DNA from: Bhargavaea cecembensis
Lineage (GTDB): Bacteria; Bacillota; Bacilli; Bacillales_A; Planococcaceae
Length of the DNA stretch: 64,000 nt
Assembly: GCF_001619585.1 (NCBI RefSeq)
Contig: NZ_LQNT01000010.1
Coordinates: forward strand, 124,001-188,000
Direction of reading: 5' to 3'
Below, piece by piece: positions 8,185 to 17,588 of the stretch. A program made the position numbers and the translations under genes. Under the pieces are notes generated by a model. The model was given only the letters and a program-made list of their open reading frames with translations. It was not told where the DNA came from and searched no databases. How positions within the stretch are numbered: position 1 is the stretch's first letter; each line of letters starts with the position of its first letter.

Positions 8185-10185
8185 ATGAACAAAAAATCCA
8201 AAGCGGTAGGGTATTTGCTTGCTTTCTTTCTGGGTGGATTGGGAATCCATGCATTTTACTACAAAAGGTATATAAGAGGGATCTTATATCTTGTCTTCTG
8301 TTGGACTTACATTCCGATTCTTTTAGGATGGATTGATATGTTCTTTATTAATAAATGGCATGATCAACACTTAATTAAATCACCTGCAAGAAAAGACCGA
8401 AATAAATTTGAAATTAAGGAAAAGCAAAAGGAAAATAAAGAAATTAAAAGTGTGGAAAAAGATATTCCTCATGTGGCTGGAATCGAGGGACGTCCAGAAA
8501 CCAAAAACAAAACAAAAAAAACAAGAATAGAAGAAAAAGCCATTTCTAAAAAGAGTGAAAATAGAGAGCCGTTTTATAACGAAGATAACATTATATACTC
8601 AGACTACAAACATATTAAAACACCAAAGGAAATATTGGATAGCATAAACCAAATCAAGAATCCTAAGAAAAACACGCTTTCCAAAAACGGTATTTCTATT
8701 GAAGTTACTTTTTCGCGTTCAAATGAAAGTTTTGTAAAAGACTCGTTGCGCTTTGCAAAAGAGAGAGGAGAAGAGTGTTCGGAAATCCCATTGCATGCTT
8801 ATTGGACTACGTTTGACCAATTAAATACTAAACAACGAAAATGGTATTTTTACTGGAGAAAACAAGTATTAAACGGACACTATCCGGATGTAGACTTAAG
8901 TTATATTATCTTATTCACTTACGAATTAATGAATTACTCATTCAATCAAAATGCAGCCTTTAATATCAGTATGATGGTTCGATTACATGAGGAATATAAA
9001 GAGAGAGTTCCTAAACTAACAAATTATTCTGAGCGATGGATAGCAGATATGTTGTACGAGGTGAAGGAAGTAGACCTAGCAATAGGGTGGGATTCAGATA
9101 TAAAACAAGTTCCTCCTTTGTATCAACAAATGCTTAACAAAGAAAATAACTTATCTAAAATATCAATTACTTCTTGGAAGCCTTATGTAAAAAACCATCG
9201 AGAAACTGTCTTTTTCACTAACAACAAGAACAAAATTTACAAAGTATTTAAAGATAGCATTCCTCTATTAAAACAAGTATATGAAAAAAAAGATATACAG
9301 TTGATTGACCGTTGGTTTCAAGCCAAAGAAGAACGGGAAATCAGACATTTATTTGTTTCCGCTGTAATGGGAAGAGATTATGATCCGGTACATGTATATA
9401 TAGAGAGAGTAAAACCAACAGAGGACTTATTTAATGAGGTGACTGCCTTATTTAAGTTATCAGAAAATGTTACTCGTTCAATCAATGGTGAAAAACGAGA
9501 AATAAAAGTAGAGGAAGAGTACTTACCCGAAGGGTTTAAGGATATGATGATGGATCGGTTTTCAAAAAAAGCAAAAGATGCTAATAAACGATTCAAGGCG
9601 GTTCAACAATCAGAAACAAATGAACAGGGAGGAGAAATTCCGTCCCCCCCGCTAATAGAAGAAAAGGAAGAACCAAAGAAATCGCAAATTGAATTTGATA
9701 AGGAAAAGATTTCGAAATTACAATCAGATACCGAAGGTTTAATACAGATCATTAACAAAAGAAGTGAAGAGGAACTAGAGGTTGATAATAAAGCATCTAA
9801 TGAAGTGAATCTGGTAGCCGGGAATGAAGGGGTAGAAAAAAACAATCTGCATCCGCAGATAATTGAAAATCAGCCATCTCAAGAAGATGTATTTTCGGCA
9901 CTTGGAGGTACAAAGGGTGATGTCGAAGGTGAAGAGGAGTTTGTACAGGTCCTATCGGATTTAGAAAAAGACTTCTTGTTACAATTTAAAGGTGGTCAAT
10001 TTTATCAAGAAGAAGCGTATCAATTTGTAAAGAAAAATGGTATCATGCTCGGAATGTTTTTAAGTGAGTTGAATGAAAAAGCAAATGAATATCTTGGAGA
10101 TAACCTCCTTGAAAATCAAGAGGATACGATTGCAGTTTATGAAGAATATGAAGATATACTATTGAGAATAAAGGAGTATGCATAA
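8185..10185 (+). CDS. TM2 - TerB-N - TerB-C domain protein
   Basis: The start is placed at 8185 because AGGAGG at 8174-8179 is correctly spaced for it. The 666-residue protein begins with a TM2 domain (two helices; GGLGIHAFYYKRYIRGILY, then LGWIDMFF), which anchors it in the membrane. A charged Lys/Glu-rich linker follows to about residue 150. Residues about 165-350 match the TerB-N domain (LHAYWTTFDQLN, RKWYFYWRKQV, YPDVDLSYIILFTYELMN). The final 90 residues (FSALGG, AYQFVKKNGIMLGMFL) resemble TerB-C. Such proteins are known from comparative genomics to sit beside ATPases and helicases. The gene stop overlaps the next start (TAATG). It is strongly AT-rich, unlike the chromosome around it. 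A membrane sensor or platform role is inferred. Confidence 0.8.
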   Translation: MNKKSKAVGYLLAFFLGGLGIHAFYYKRYIRGILYLVFCWTYIPILLGWIDMFFINKWHDQHLIKSPARKDRNKFEIKEKQKENKEIKSVEKDIPHVAGIEGRPETKNKTKKTRIEEKAISKKSENREPFYNEDNIIYSDYKHIKTPKEILDSINQIKNPKKNTLSKNGISIEVTFSRSNESFVKDSLRFAKERGEECSEIPLHAYWTTFDQLNTKQRKWYFYWRKQVLNGHYPDVDLSYIILFTYELMNYSFNQNAAFNISMMVRLHEEYKERVPKLTNYSERWIADMLYEVKEVDLAIGWDSDIKQVPPLYQQMLNKENNLSKISITSWKPYVKNHRETVFFTNNKNKIYKVFKDSIPLLKQVYEKKDIQLIDRWFQAKEEREIRHLFVSAVMGRDYDPVHVYIERVKPTEDLFNEVTALFKLSENVTRSINGEKREIKVEEEYLPEGFKDMMMDRFSKKAKDANKRFKAVQQSETNEQGGEIPSPPLIEEKEEPKKSQIEFDKEKISKLQSDTEGLIQIINKRSEEELEVDNKASNEVNLVAGNEGVEKNNLHPQIIENQPSQEDVFSALGGTKGDVEGEEEFVQVLSDLEKDFLLQFKGGQFYQEEAYQFVKKNGIMLGMFLSELNEKANEYLGDNLLENQEDTIAVYEEYEDILLRIKEYA

Positions 10186-11504
10186 TGAATTTAAAAAAGA
10201 GAGATTCCACGGCAATTCTTAACTCTTTTTCAGGCGGAGTTGTACCAAGTAGAGGATTACAATATATCATGGTAGGTCGAGCTGATGAAGCAAAACAAAT
10301 TCTAAATGATTTAGATAATATTAAAAAAGGGTCTTCATTCATAAAACTGTTTATTGGTCCCTTTGGAAGTGGGAAAAGTTTTATTCAAGCCCTTATTCAA
10401 CAAATTGCTTTTAATGAAAAGTTTGTTGTGGCAAAGGCAGATTTTACCCCGGAGAGACGGCTATATGGAAGCGAGGGAAAAGCAGTTGCTTTATATACAG
10501 AGTTGATGAAGAATTTATCAACGTCAACGGTACCGGAGGGAGGGGCTTTACCAACAATATTAGATAAGTGGATAAGTGAAGTTCAAATGAAAGTTGTAAA
10601 GGATAAGGGCTACGGTGCTGTGGAATTTGATAATCCTGATTTTGTGAAAGATGTAGAGCAAGAAATTACACAAACCGTTTCAAAAATGGATGAGCTCACT
10701 GGTGGCTATGATTTTGCTCGAATTTTAACTTTATATTTTAAAGGTTTTGTTGAAGATCATAGTGAACTTCAACGTTGTGCGCTTAGATGGTTAAGGGGCG
10801 AATACAAAACCAAAACGGAAGCTCGAAATGACCTAGGGGTCCGAGATATTATTACTGATAACAATTACTACGAATACATTAAAGTTCTTTCCCAGTTTGT
10901 AAAACAGATTGGATATTCAGGCCTTGTTATTAACTTGGATGAAGCTATCAATTTATACAAAATAACTCATCCTCAAACGAGAGATAAGAACTATGAAACC
11001 ATTTTGAAAATTTATAATGATACACTTCAGGGAAATGTAGAAGGTCTTTATATTACCATTGGAGGCACTCCAGAGTTTCTAGAAGACGAAAGGCGGGGCT
11101 TGTTTAGTTATGGCGCATTAAAGAGAAGGTTACAATCCAATCGTTTTGAGACAAATGAATATCGGGATTTATCACAGCCTGTTATCAACCTAACACCCTT
11201 AAAGTATGACGAGACATTCGTTCTAATGCAAAAACTGAGTGATATTCATGCTGTTCATTATGGGTATGAAACCAACATTATTGATGATGAAGTTATGCGT
11301 TTTATTCAAGAAGAGTATGCAAGACCAGGAGCAGAAGAAAACTTAACGGTTGGGGAAGTCATTAGGAACTTTATTGGGGCATTAAATATACTCCATCAAA
11401 ACCCGAATTACGATCGTTCCGAGTTGTTTGGAAAGCAGCAGGAAATAGGAGAGGAACAACCAACATCTAATGTTCACACTCGATTTTCAAGAACAGAAGG
11501 GTAG
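10185..11504 (+). CDS. BrxD-like ATP-binding protein (DUF2791 type)
   Basis: This 439-residue P-loop protein has Walker A GPFGSGKS at 58-65 and a Walker B-like stretch VINLDEA near residue 248. The N-terminal pattern (ILNSFSGGVVPSRGLQYIMVGR) and the GTPEFLED segment match the ATP-binding proteins annotated BrxD/DUF2791 in BREX type 2 and related systems. It probably hydrolyses ATP and loads or regulates the helicase that follows. It is translationally coupled to the TerB gene and eight bases precede the helicase start. No methylase, BrxC or PglZ lies nearby, so this is not a BREX locus. Confidence 0.82.
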   Translation: MNLKKRDSTAILNSFSGGVVPSRGLQYIMVGRADEAKQILNDLDNIKKGSSFIKLFIGPFGSGKSFIQALIQQIAFNEKFVVAKADFTPERRLYGSEGKAVALYTELMKNLSTSTVPEGGALPTILDKWISEVQMKVVKDKGYGAVEFDNPDFVKDVEQEITQTVSKMDELTGGYDFARILTLYFKGFVEDHSELQRCALRWLRGEYKTKTEARNDLGVRDIITDNNYYEYIKVLSQFVKQIGYSGLVINLDEAINLYKITHPQTRDKNYETILKIYNDTLQGNVEGLYITIGGTPEFLEDERRGLFSYGALKRRLQSNRFETNEYRDLSQPVINLTPLKYDETFVLMQKLSDIHAVHYGYETNIIDDEVMRFIQEEYARPGAEENLTVGEVIRNFIGALNILHQNPNYDRSELFGKQQEIGEEQPTSNVHTRFSRTEG

Positions 11505-11512
11505 GGGTTCTT

Positions 11513-13645
11513 TTGAGTTCGTTTCAGTTATTATCAAAATCAATACAAAAGAAGATATGGGATATGAAATGGGATAAGTTTACCTCTATTCAAGACAAAA
11601 CTATCCCGATTATTATGAACACAAACAAAGATGTAATTGTATCATCAGGAACTGCCTCTGGTAAAACGGAAGCAGTTTTTTTGCCAATCATATCTCGTAT
11701 CGAAAATAACGCTGAAGGCCAATTGAAAGTTTTGTACATATCACCATTAAAAGCCCTCATTAATAATCAATTTGAACGGCTTGAAAAATTGTGTGAGTAT
11801 AGCAATATTCCTGTACATAAGTGGCATGGGGATGTCAGTCAAAGTCAAAAGAATAAGTTTGTCAAGAAACCTTCTGGGATTCTACAAATCACGCCAGAAT
11901 CCGTTGAAAGTCTGTTTATCAATCGAACAGAGCATATTAGGCATCTGTTTAATGGATTGGAATATATCGTAATTGATGAGATTCACTCGTTTATCAACAC
12001 AGCAAGGGGGGTACAACTACGTTCCCTGCTCTCTCGCATTGAAAATTATACTAACGAACGACCAAGAATTGTTGGGTTGTCGGCGACCATTGACAACTTT
12101 GACTTGGTAAAGGAATGGGTCAATTACAAAGACATAGAGAACGTAGAAATCATCGAGGCAAAAGGTAGTGACAAAGAACTTCTTTATCACCTTATGCACT
12201 TTGAAACAGGTAAGGATCGTAAAAGGCCAGTAGAATTGTTTGAAGATATACGAGAATTAACTAAAAATCAAAAAGCCATTATTTTTTGTAATAGTAGAGG
12301 AGAAGTAGAAGAAGCCACTGTTTTTTTAAACAGATTGGCGGAAAAAGATAATGTTGGTGAAACGTATTATGCACACCATTCATCGATTGATAAAAAGGAA
12401 CGAGAATATGTAGAAAAAACAATGGTAGTATCAAATATTCCAAAAACTGTAATATCCACGAGTTCCTTGGAACTCGGAATAGATATTGGCGATGTTGATA
12501 TTGTTATTCAAGTAGATAGTACTTTTACGGTTTCCTCCTTAAAACAACGTTTAGGGCGTTCGGGAAGAAAAAGAAACGCAAATCAGATGCTGCAACTCTA
12601 TTCAACTGAAGATAATAGTTTAGTACAATCGTTAGCCGTTATGGAGCTTATTTTGGAAAAATGGATAGAACCTGCGGAAGGTTATCCGGAACCATATGAC
12701 ATCATGTTTCACCAAATCCTATCGATTTGCCAAGAAACAAATGGAATCACACTAGAAGAGCTGATATCCAGATTAAAAAACAATCATATATTCCATAAGT
12801 TAGACGTACGACGAGTAGAAAAAGTCATCCTCCATATGATTGAAAATGACCATTTAGAAAAGATAAGAGGTAAAAATGAATTAATTGTAGGTATAGAAGG
12901 GGAAAGAATTCTTAGAAGCAAAGATTTTTATGCAGTTTTTATGACACCAGAAGAATTTACGGTTTTAGAAGGAATTCGAAAAATAGGAACCTTAGATAAA
13001 ACATCGATGTTAAATGTGGGAGATAACATTATCCTTGCTGGGAAACTCTGGACTGTCAGAGACATTGATTTTGATAAAAATAAAGTGTATGTACAAAAAG
13101 CTGTTAACGGAAAACCCCCGCAATATTCCGGTGGTGGGGTGAAAATACACAAACGCATTGGAGAGAAAATGATGGAACTTCTCTGTTCCGATGTCGAAAT
13201 TGGTTACATTGATGAGAAGGCAAATATTACATTAGCAGATTTACGGAAACCTTATCATCATTACAAGATAAAACCTCAAGAAAGGATCATATGGGAAGAA
13301 AAGGGCGAGATGGTGTTTGAAACATATACAGGTACTATTATCACTCGGAATTTAGTATGGGCATTACGCTCGTTAGGTGTAACTGTTAAAGAAGTCGATG
13401 GTGTAGGGAGAATAAAAATTGATGGAAACATTGATATGGAAGAATTGTTAAAAGAAATGAACAAGATAGAATGGACTCCCGAAGCATTCATTAAACATAC
13501 AAAAGACCAGGAATTCTTCTTTTCGAAATACTCCACTTATTTACCCAATGATATACAAAAAGAACTGCATATTGCTAATGAAATAGATATTCAAGGAATG
13601 AGAGAGTATCTAAAACATTATTCATTTAGAAGTCTTAAACTTTAA
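11513..13645 (+). CDS. Lhr-like DEAD/DEAH-box helicase
   Basis: This superfamily 2 helicase starts with TTG. Over 710 residues it shows motif I GTASGKTE (45-52), motif II DEIH (155-158), motif III LSAT, and the C-terminal motifs STSSLELGIDIGDVD and QRLGRSGRKR. The region after about residue 400 resembles the winged-helix and C-terminal extension of Lhr-type helicases, which unwind nucleic acid 3' to 5'. It is the last gene of the three-gene operon. In BREX type 2 an Lhr-like helicase (BrxHI) accompanies BrxD, so this pairing is known; the combination with a TM2-TerB protein is what sets this operon apart. AT-rich composition marks it as acquired. Confidence 0.85.
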   Translation: MSSFQLLSKSIQKKIWDMKWDKFTSIQDKTIPIIMNTNKDVIVSSGTASGKTEAVFLPIISRIENNAEGQLKVLYISPLKALINNQFERLEKLCEYSNIPVHKWHGDVSQSQKNKFVKKPSGILQITPESVESLFINRTEHIRHLFNGLEYIVIDEIHSFINTARGVQLRSLLSRIENYTNERPRIVGLSATIDNFDLVKEWVNYKDIENVEIIEAKGSDKELLYHLMHFETGKDRKRPVELFEDIRELTKNQKAIIFCNSRGEVEEATVFLNRLAEKDNVGETYYAHHSSIDKKEREYVEKTMVVSNIPKTVISTSSLELGIDIGDVDIVIQVDSTFTVSSLKQRLGRSGRKRNANQMLQLYSTEDNSLVQSLAVMELILEKWIEPAEGYPEPYDIMFHQILSICQETNGITLEELISRLKNNHIFHKLDVRRVEKVILHMIENDHLEKIRGKNELIVGIEGERILRSKDFYAVFMTPEEFTVLEGIRKIGTLDKTSMLNVGDNIILAGKLWTVRDIDFDKNKVYVQKAVNGKPPQYSGGGVKIHKRIGEKMMELLCSDVEIGYIDEKANITLADLRKPYHHYKIKPQERIIWEEKGEMVFETYTGTIITRNLVWALRSLGVTVKEVDGVGRIKIDGNIDMEELLKEMNKIEWTPEAFIKHTKDQEFFFSKYSTYLPNDIQKELHIANEIDIQGMREYLKHYSFRSLKL

Positions 13646-13727
13646 AGCTTTAAAACTTTAAAGCGTGAGCTCTATTTAAGAGATTTAAAATTAAATAATA
13701 TCTTTAGATTGTGTTTATGTGAACAAG

Positions 13728-13770
13728 AAAGGAGCATCCAAACAAAATCCGGTTTGGATACTCCTTTTCT
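13728..13770. terminator. Bidirectional terminator at poxB remnant 2
   Basis: AAAGGAGCATCCAAAC pairs with GTTTGGATACTCCTTTT. Its sequence differs from the hairpins at 6420 and 20707 although the position relative to poxB is the same, which argues for different donor alleles. Confidence 0.75.
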
Positions 13771-14453
13771 TTATTCTGTCTCCGGGGCAACTCCTGCGCT
13801 GTTGGGATATCCACGAGTGCCGGACCACCTGTTTGGAGTGCCTCCTCCAGCACCGATTCAAGCTCATCATCCGACTCAGGCCGGAATGCTTTCCATCCGC
13901 ATGCTTCTGCGAGCTTTACGAAGTCAGGGTTGGTGAGGTCGGTCCCGATGTCTTTTGTCCCCATTACATCGATTTTATCTTTTTCCATCTGCAGGGATTC
14001 GTTGTTCAGGACCACGACTGTGATATCGAGTCTGTACCGGATGGCGGTCATAAGATCCGCGAGTACCATCTGGAGTCCGCCGTCACCGACGATCGTGACG
14101 ACCTGTTTGTCAGGATGGATCAGTTTGGCTGTCATTGCAGCCGGCAGGCCGAAGCCCATGGTTCGCCAGTAACCGGAGAATACTGTTTTCTGATTGGTCT
14201 GCCGGAAGTTGCGGTTTGTCCAAACCGTGTTGTCTCCTGTATCCAGCGCTAGGATGGCGTCCGAAGCGACGGTTTTGTCCAGCGCGCGGATGATCCGTGA
14301 AGGATGGACAGGGTACCCTTCTGTGTTGCCTTCCTCTTCGTTTTTCCGGGCCCACCTTTCTTTGACCTCCTGGCAACGGCTGACCCAGTCTTCGGAACGG
14401 GAGAAGCCTTCAAGATGCTCGTTTAATAAAGGAAGCACCTCTTCTGTGGTACC
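13771..14453 (-). pseudogene. poxB 3' remnant, copy 2
   Basis: On the minus strand the frame runs from MLPLLNEHLEGFS through DTGDNTVWTN and GDGGLQMVLADLM to VDIPTAQ, about 220 codons almost without damage, then shifts into a foreign tail (RRQNKEKEYPN). The N-terminal 60 percent of the enzyme is missing. Similarity ends exactly at GGTACC (14448-14453), where unrelated DNA leading to the LXG toxin begins. It is younger-looking than copy 1, and differs from intact poxB at many third positions, so it is not a recent local duplication. Confidence 0.9.
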
Positions 14454-14590
14454 TCTTCCTTTACCTTTAATAGAAAAAGTAGGAATATTGTTACTATCAA
14501 TAGCTACCGAAGGAGGAGAAGAATGTTCACAGGCAGAAAATTACTATTTAGTAGACGAGAATACTGGTGTCATACGGTGAGGCGTTGTCT

Positions 14591-16384
14591 ATGAAAGTGT
14601 TGGATGTAGATTTATTTCAAGATGGGTTGCATCGACAAATTGCTAAACTTGATAAATTAAGAGAAGAAGCAGATTCCATCTATCAGGTAATGTCAGAACT
14701 CGTTAAAATGGAAGAACAATTGAAGGGTTCAGGGGGAAATGCTATTCGCTCCTTTTATAAGGAATGTCATTTTCCATTTCTCCATTTCTTTCAATTGTTT
14801 ACTGAGAAATTCACACTTGTGCTACAACAGACAGAGGCAGCCCTTCATTCGCTCGAACCAGAATCGGCAGGCTACATAGTGGAACAATTCCTTGAAGGCG
14901 AACTTGAACATGGTCTTACACTAATTGGCCAATTAGTAACAATTTTGACGGATGATACAAATAGTATCATGGATCAGGTGAGTGATATTGTCAGCCTTCC
15001 TCACCTAGATGATAGTGAAGTGCAGGAGGGAGTCATCCATTGCAAGAGAAAACGCGATGATACAGTCATTGCACTTCATGAATTCGATATATCCCAAACA
15101 ACAGCACTTCAGTCCATTGAACAAGATTTGCAGACAATGAACGCGTGGCTTAAGGACTTGGAGGGACTGTTCAAAGCAGGGGTAAAAGATGTAACCTTTG
15201 AGCAAAATCAGTGGCGCGTTCTCACGTTAAGAAGCGAAATTAGAACGGAACTGTTTCCAAAAGCATACTCAAATCCTAATGGTTTATGGGTAGAAGAACA
15301 GAAACAGCTAATCGGTACGATGGTTACCGCAGCGACTTTCCAAACCCTTGAAGGGAAAAAAGTAAACACCGTCAAAGTGGATGAGGAAGAAGATGTCATA
15401 TATCACGTATATGAAAATGGATTAGTCATTAAGGAGTATGTTGTTGACGAAACAGTTTTCTACAAAGTTGTTTCCAAAGATAATTTTAAGCAAGAGCACA
15501 TTGAAGTTGAAAAGCCTAAAGAAAATAAGACAGTAGATATTATACAGACCGGGTTAGATGTAGTTGGTCTTATACCGGTTGTTGGTGAAGTGGCAGATGC
15601 AATAAATGGTGTAATTTATTCGGCCCAAGGAGATGTGGTAAATGCGGGCCTTTCTTTCTCAGCAATGATTCCCGTCGTTGGCTGGGCGAGTACGGGTGGG
15701 AAATTTATCAAAAAAGGAAACGATATATTTCAAGCAAAAAACGTGCTTAATACTGAGGCGGTGAAATCCGTCTATTCGCCAATTTATCAGGATGTTATCA
15801 ACGGTCAACTTGGCAGAACACAAAATCGTCTAAATGTATTATCTAGTACTCGTTACCAAATAGGTCCGCCCAACTTGCATACACTAAATACCCCTCAAAA
15901 AACATACATGCCAGAGAGTATTAAGAGCGGCAATGTTAATACACCTATTCACAACGTGGATGCTGAGATTAAGAATTCGGGTAATACAATAACTAAAAGT
16001 GAATATAAAAATTTGAGGAAAAAGACACCAAGTAATGAAATAAGAAAAATGGTTAATCCAGATGGTCCTAAAGTAGATCCCGTTTACGGGTATGAAGTTG
16101 AAAAATTTGAAGCAGATCATATTGTTTCAATGAAAGAAATAACTAAGCTGGATGGATTCAGTAGATTAAGTAGGGAACAACAAATAGAAATACTAAATCT
16201 AAAAGATAATTTTGTTGGTCTTGGAAAACCTTCAAATGCTTCTAAGGGGGCACATAGTTGGGCTGATTGGAAAGGACATTCTAAGATAGGAGAAGTTCCT
16301 GTGAATGTTAGAAAAGAAATGTTAGAAAAAGAGGAGTTAGCTAGAAGAGCATTAAAATTAGCCATAGAAGAGAGGCTGAAGTAA
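14591..16384 (+). CDS. LXG-domain polymorphic toxin with C-terminal HNH-type nuclease
   Basis: The start is set at 14591, eight bases after GGTGAGG. The product has 597 residues. The first 200 form the helical LXG domain (KVLDVDLFQDGLHRQI), which targets toxins to the type VII secretion system. About residues 310-380 contain a pre-toxin segment with a hydrophobic TG-type motif (DVVGLIPVVGEVADAING, FSAMIPVVGW). The C-terminus (EADHIVSMKEI, LNLKDNFVGLG, SNASKG) matches HNH-family nuclease toxins. It is presumably exported to kill competitors by cutting nucleic acid. Its stop overlaps the next start (TAATG), the usual toxin-immunity coupling. No type VII machinery is in this window. Bases 14454-14590 upstream hold only a short open frame ending VDENTGVIR, perhaps the tail of a lost gene. 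Confidence 0.82.
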   Translation: MKVLDVDLFQDGLHRQIAKLDKLREEADSIYQVMSELVKMEEQLKGSGGNAIRSFYKECHFPFLHFFQLFTEKFTLVLQQTEAALHSLEPESAGYIVEQFLEGELEHGLTLIGQLVTILTDDTNSIMDQVSDIVSLPHLDDSEVQEGVIHCKRKRDDTVIALHEFDISQTTALQSIEQDLQTMNAWLKDLEGLFKAGVKDVTFEQNQWRVLTLRSEIRTELFPKAYSNPNGLWVEEQKQLIGTMVTAATFQTLEGKKVNTVKVDEEEDVIYHVYENGLVIKEYVVDETVFYKVVSKDNFKQEHIEVEKPKENKTVDIIQTGLDVVGLIPVVGEVADAINGVIYSAQGDVVNAGLSFSAMIPVVGWASTGGKFIKKGNDIFQAKNVLNTEAVKSVYSPIYQDVINGQLGRTQNRLNVLSSTRYQIGPPNLHTLNTPQKTYMPESIKSGNVNTPIHNVDAEIKNSGNTITKSEYKNLRKKTPSNEIRKMVNPDGPKVDPVYGYEVEKFEADHIVSMKEITKLDGFSRLSREQQIEILNLKDNFVGLGKPSNASKGAHSWADWKGHSKIGEVPVNVRKEMLEKEELARRALKLAIEERLK

Positions 16385-16995
16385 TGAAGAAATTTGAAAA
16401 GATGATTAAGGATAAAACCATAATTGCAACTGCCGAAGAAGAGCTAGAACCTCAAGTGGGAATTTTGTTTACTCTATTAGAACAGATAGAAGAAAAAGAA
16501 TTAATAAATGGTTTCTCCCTCCAAATTGGTTGGTCCGTCTATTATTTATATGAGAGGGAAACTGGTGATTTTATACTGACTACTCCTGATTACTCTAAAA
16601 ATCCATTTGAAGATATAACAGAAGATCTAACTTTAGCATTGTGGGTACAACTCGAACAAAGTGATTTTTTGAGAAAGATTGATGTAGATGGTTTATCGAT
16701 AAAATTCAGTGATAAAATCATACTTTCTAAAGGTGTACTAGCACTCGAGAAGATATTTTTACAAAGAAATGGAGAAGTTGAAAAAGGAGATTCAGGATGG
16801 TACATAGGTCCTGTAGAGGATGATAGTACAGAAGAGTTGTATGCTCTATATGCATATCAGCTACTGAAAATTAAACCAGAAATTATTCAAGTTCTCGCTT
16901 TACCAAATGACTATATGGTTGTTTTTGAAGGTGAAGAAATAAAAGCCGTATTAAATGAAAGCGATGTAGATGTTTATAAAAGGGGTACCGAATAA
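16384..16995 (+). CDS. Probable immunity protein for the LXG toxin (Imm33/DUF2185-like)
   Basis: This 203-residue acidic, soluble protein with no signal peptide is coupled to the toxin by a TAATG overlap. The C-terminal part has EKGDSGWYIGPVEDD, reminiscent of DUF2185/Imm33 immunity proteins; I am only moderately sure of that family. It should bind and block the nuclease domain in the producing cell. The last codons, GTE-stop, are encoded by GGTACCGAATAA, and rlmD sequence begins at the very next base, so its natural 3' end may have been cut off by the insertion that made this junction. Confidence 0.65.
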   Translation: MKKFEKMIKDKTIIATAEEELEPQVGILFTLLEQIEEKELINGFSLQIGWSVYYLYERETGDFILTTPDYSKNPFEDITEDLTLALWVQLEQSDFLRKIDVDGLSIKFSDKIILSKGVLALEKIFLQRNGEVEKGDSGWYIGPVEDDSTEELYALYAYQLLKIKPEIIQVLALPNDYMVVFEGEEIKAVLNESDVDVYKRGTE

Positions 16996-17169
16996 GTCCT
17001 CGTCTATGTCTACTGCAACCCGGCCACACGCGTCCTTCATATCCTGGAAGACGGTGGGGCTACAAAACGAAGGAAGTCCAGCCTGTGGACATGTTTCCGC
17101 AATGGAGTCATGTGGAAGCTGTGACTTGGGTGGAACTTGAGAACCCGAACAATATAAACTGACTTTTAG
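16996..17169 (+). pseudogene. rlmD 3' remnant, copy 3
   Basis: It matches the last part of rlmD with gaps: CTCGTCTATGTC.ACTGCAACCCGGC, CCTGGAAGACGG, ACATGTTTCCGCAAT and GAACTTGAGAACCCGA, ending at a TAG equivalent to the rlmD stop. A deletion has removed the ARDLR codons and an extra G shifts the frame. The rlmD terminator and spacer follow in the same order as behind the intact gene. Confidence 0.88.
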
Positions 17170-17192
17170 TAGTCTTAAGATTGTGCATAAAA

Positions 17193-17238
17193 GATCGCTC
17201 CTTTGTGAAGTACTATCTACAGAAGGAAGCGGTCTTTT
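17193..17238 (+). terminator. Copy of the rlmD terminator
   Basis: GATCGCTCCTTTGT pairs with ACAGAAGGAAGCGGTC, then TTTTC; homologous to 3401-3446. Confidence 0.8.
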
Positions 17239-17264
17239 CATATTAATTTAATTTGGAAAAAAGA

Positions 17265-17430
17265 GGGTTAAACTTTTTTTGAATGGAACTTTAAGGAATG
17301 CTTACTCTAATAATGGTAGGATTATACTATAATTGAATTATGGAAGAATAAAAAAAGACTGCTTCTGTCTTTCACGAGGCGAGCAAGCCTATGCCTTTTG
17401 CGGACGGGCTGTCCGACCGCTAGTAAATCT
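17265..17430 (+). repeat. Conserved spacer downstream of rlmD, copy 2
   Basis: It is homologous to 3480-3650 (shared ACTTTAAGGAAT and GGGCTGTCCGACCGCT-like blocks). It contains a small palindrome, CGGACGGGCTGTCCG. The remainder up to 17588 is non-coding and must hold the promoter of the next cassette. Confidence 0.6.
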
Positions 17431-17588
17431 GTAGATCTGTTCTCATTGGAATAATGAAAGGTGTTTAAGATGTCGGGTCTATAGATTTTCTTGGCTTTAC
17501 CTTCAAGGAAAATGGTTTCCCTAAAAATAAGGTTCAACCAGATATTCGGATATAACGAAAATTAAAAGAAAGGAGGGAGTATAACAGC

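Noticed and set aside
10185-13645. Calling the ATPase-helicase pair a BREX type 2 locus
   Set aside because: BrxC, PglZ and a PglX-type methylase are all missing; only the ATPase and helicase resemble BREX parts.
14448-16989. GGTACC repeats as a true transposon target duplication
   Set aside because: No transposase or terminal inverted repeats around the toxin pair; GGTACC also occurs naturally in poxB, so microhomology is simpler. Kept only as part of the toxin finding.
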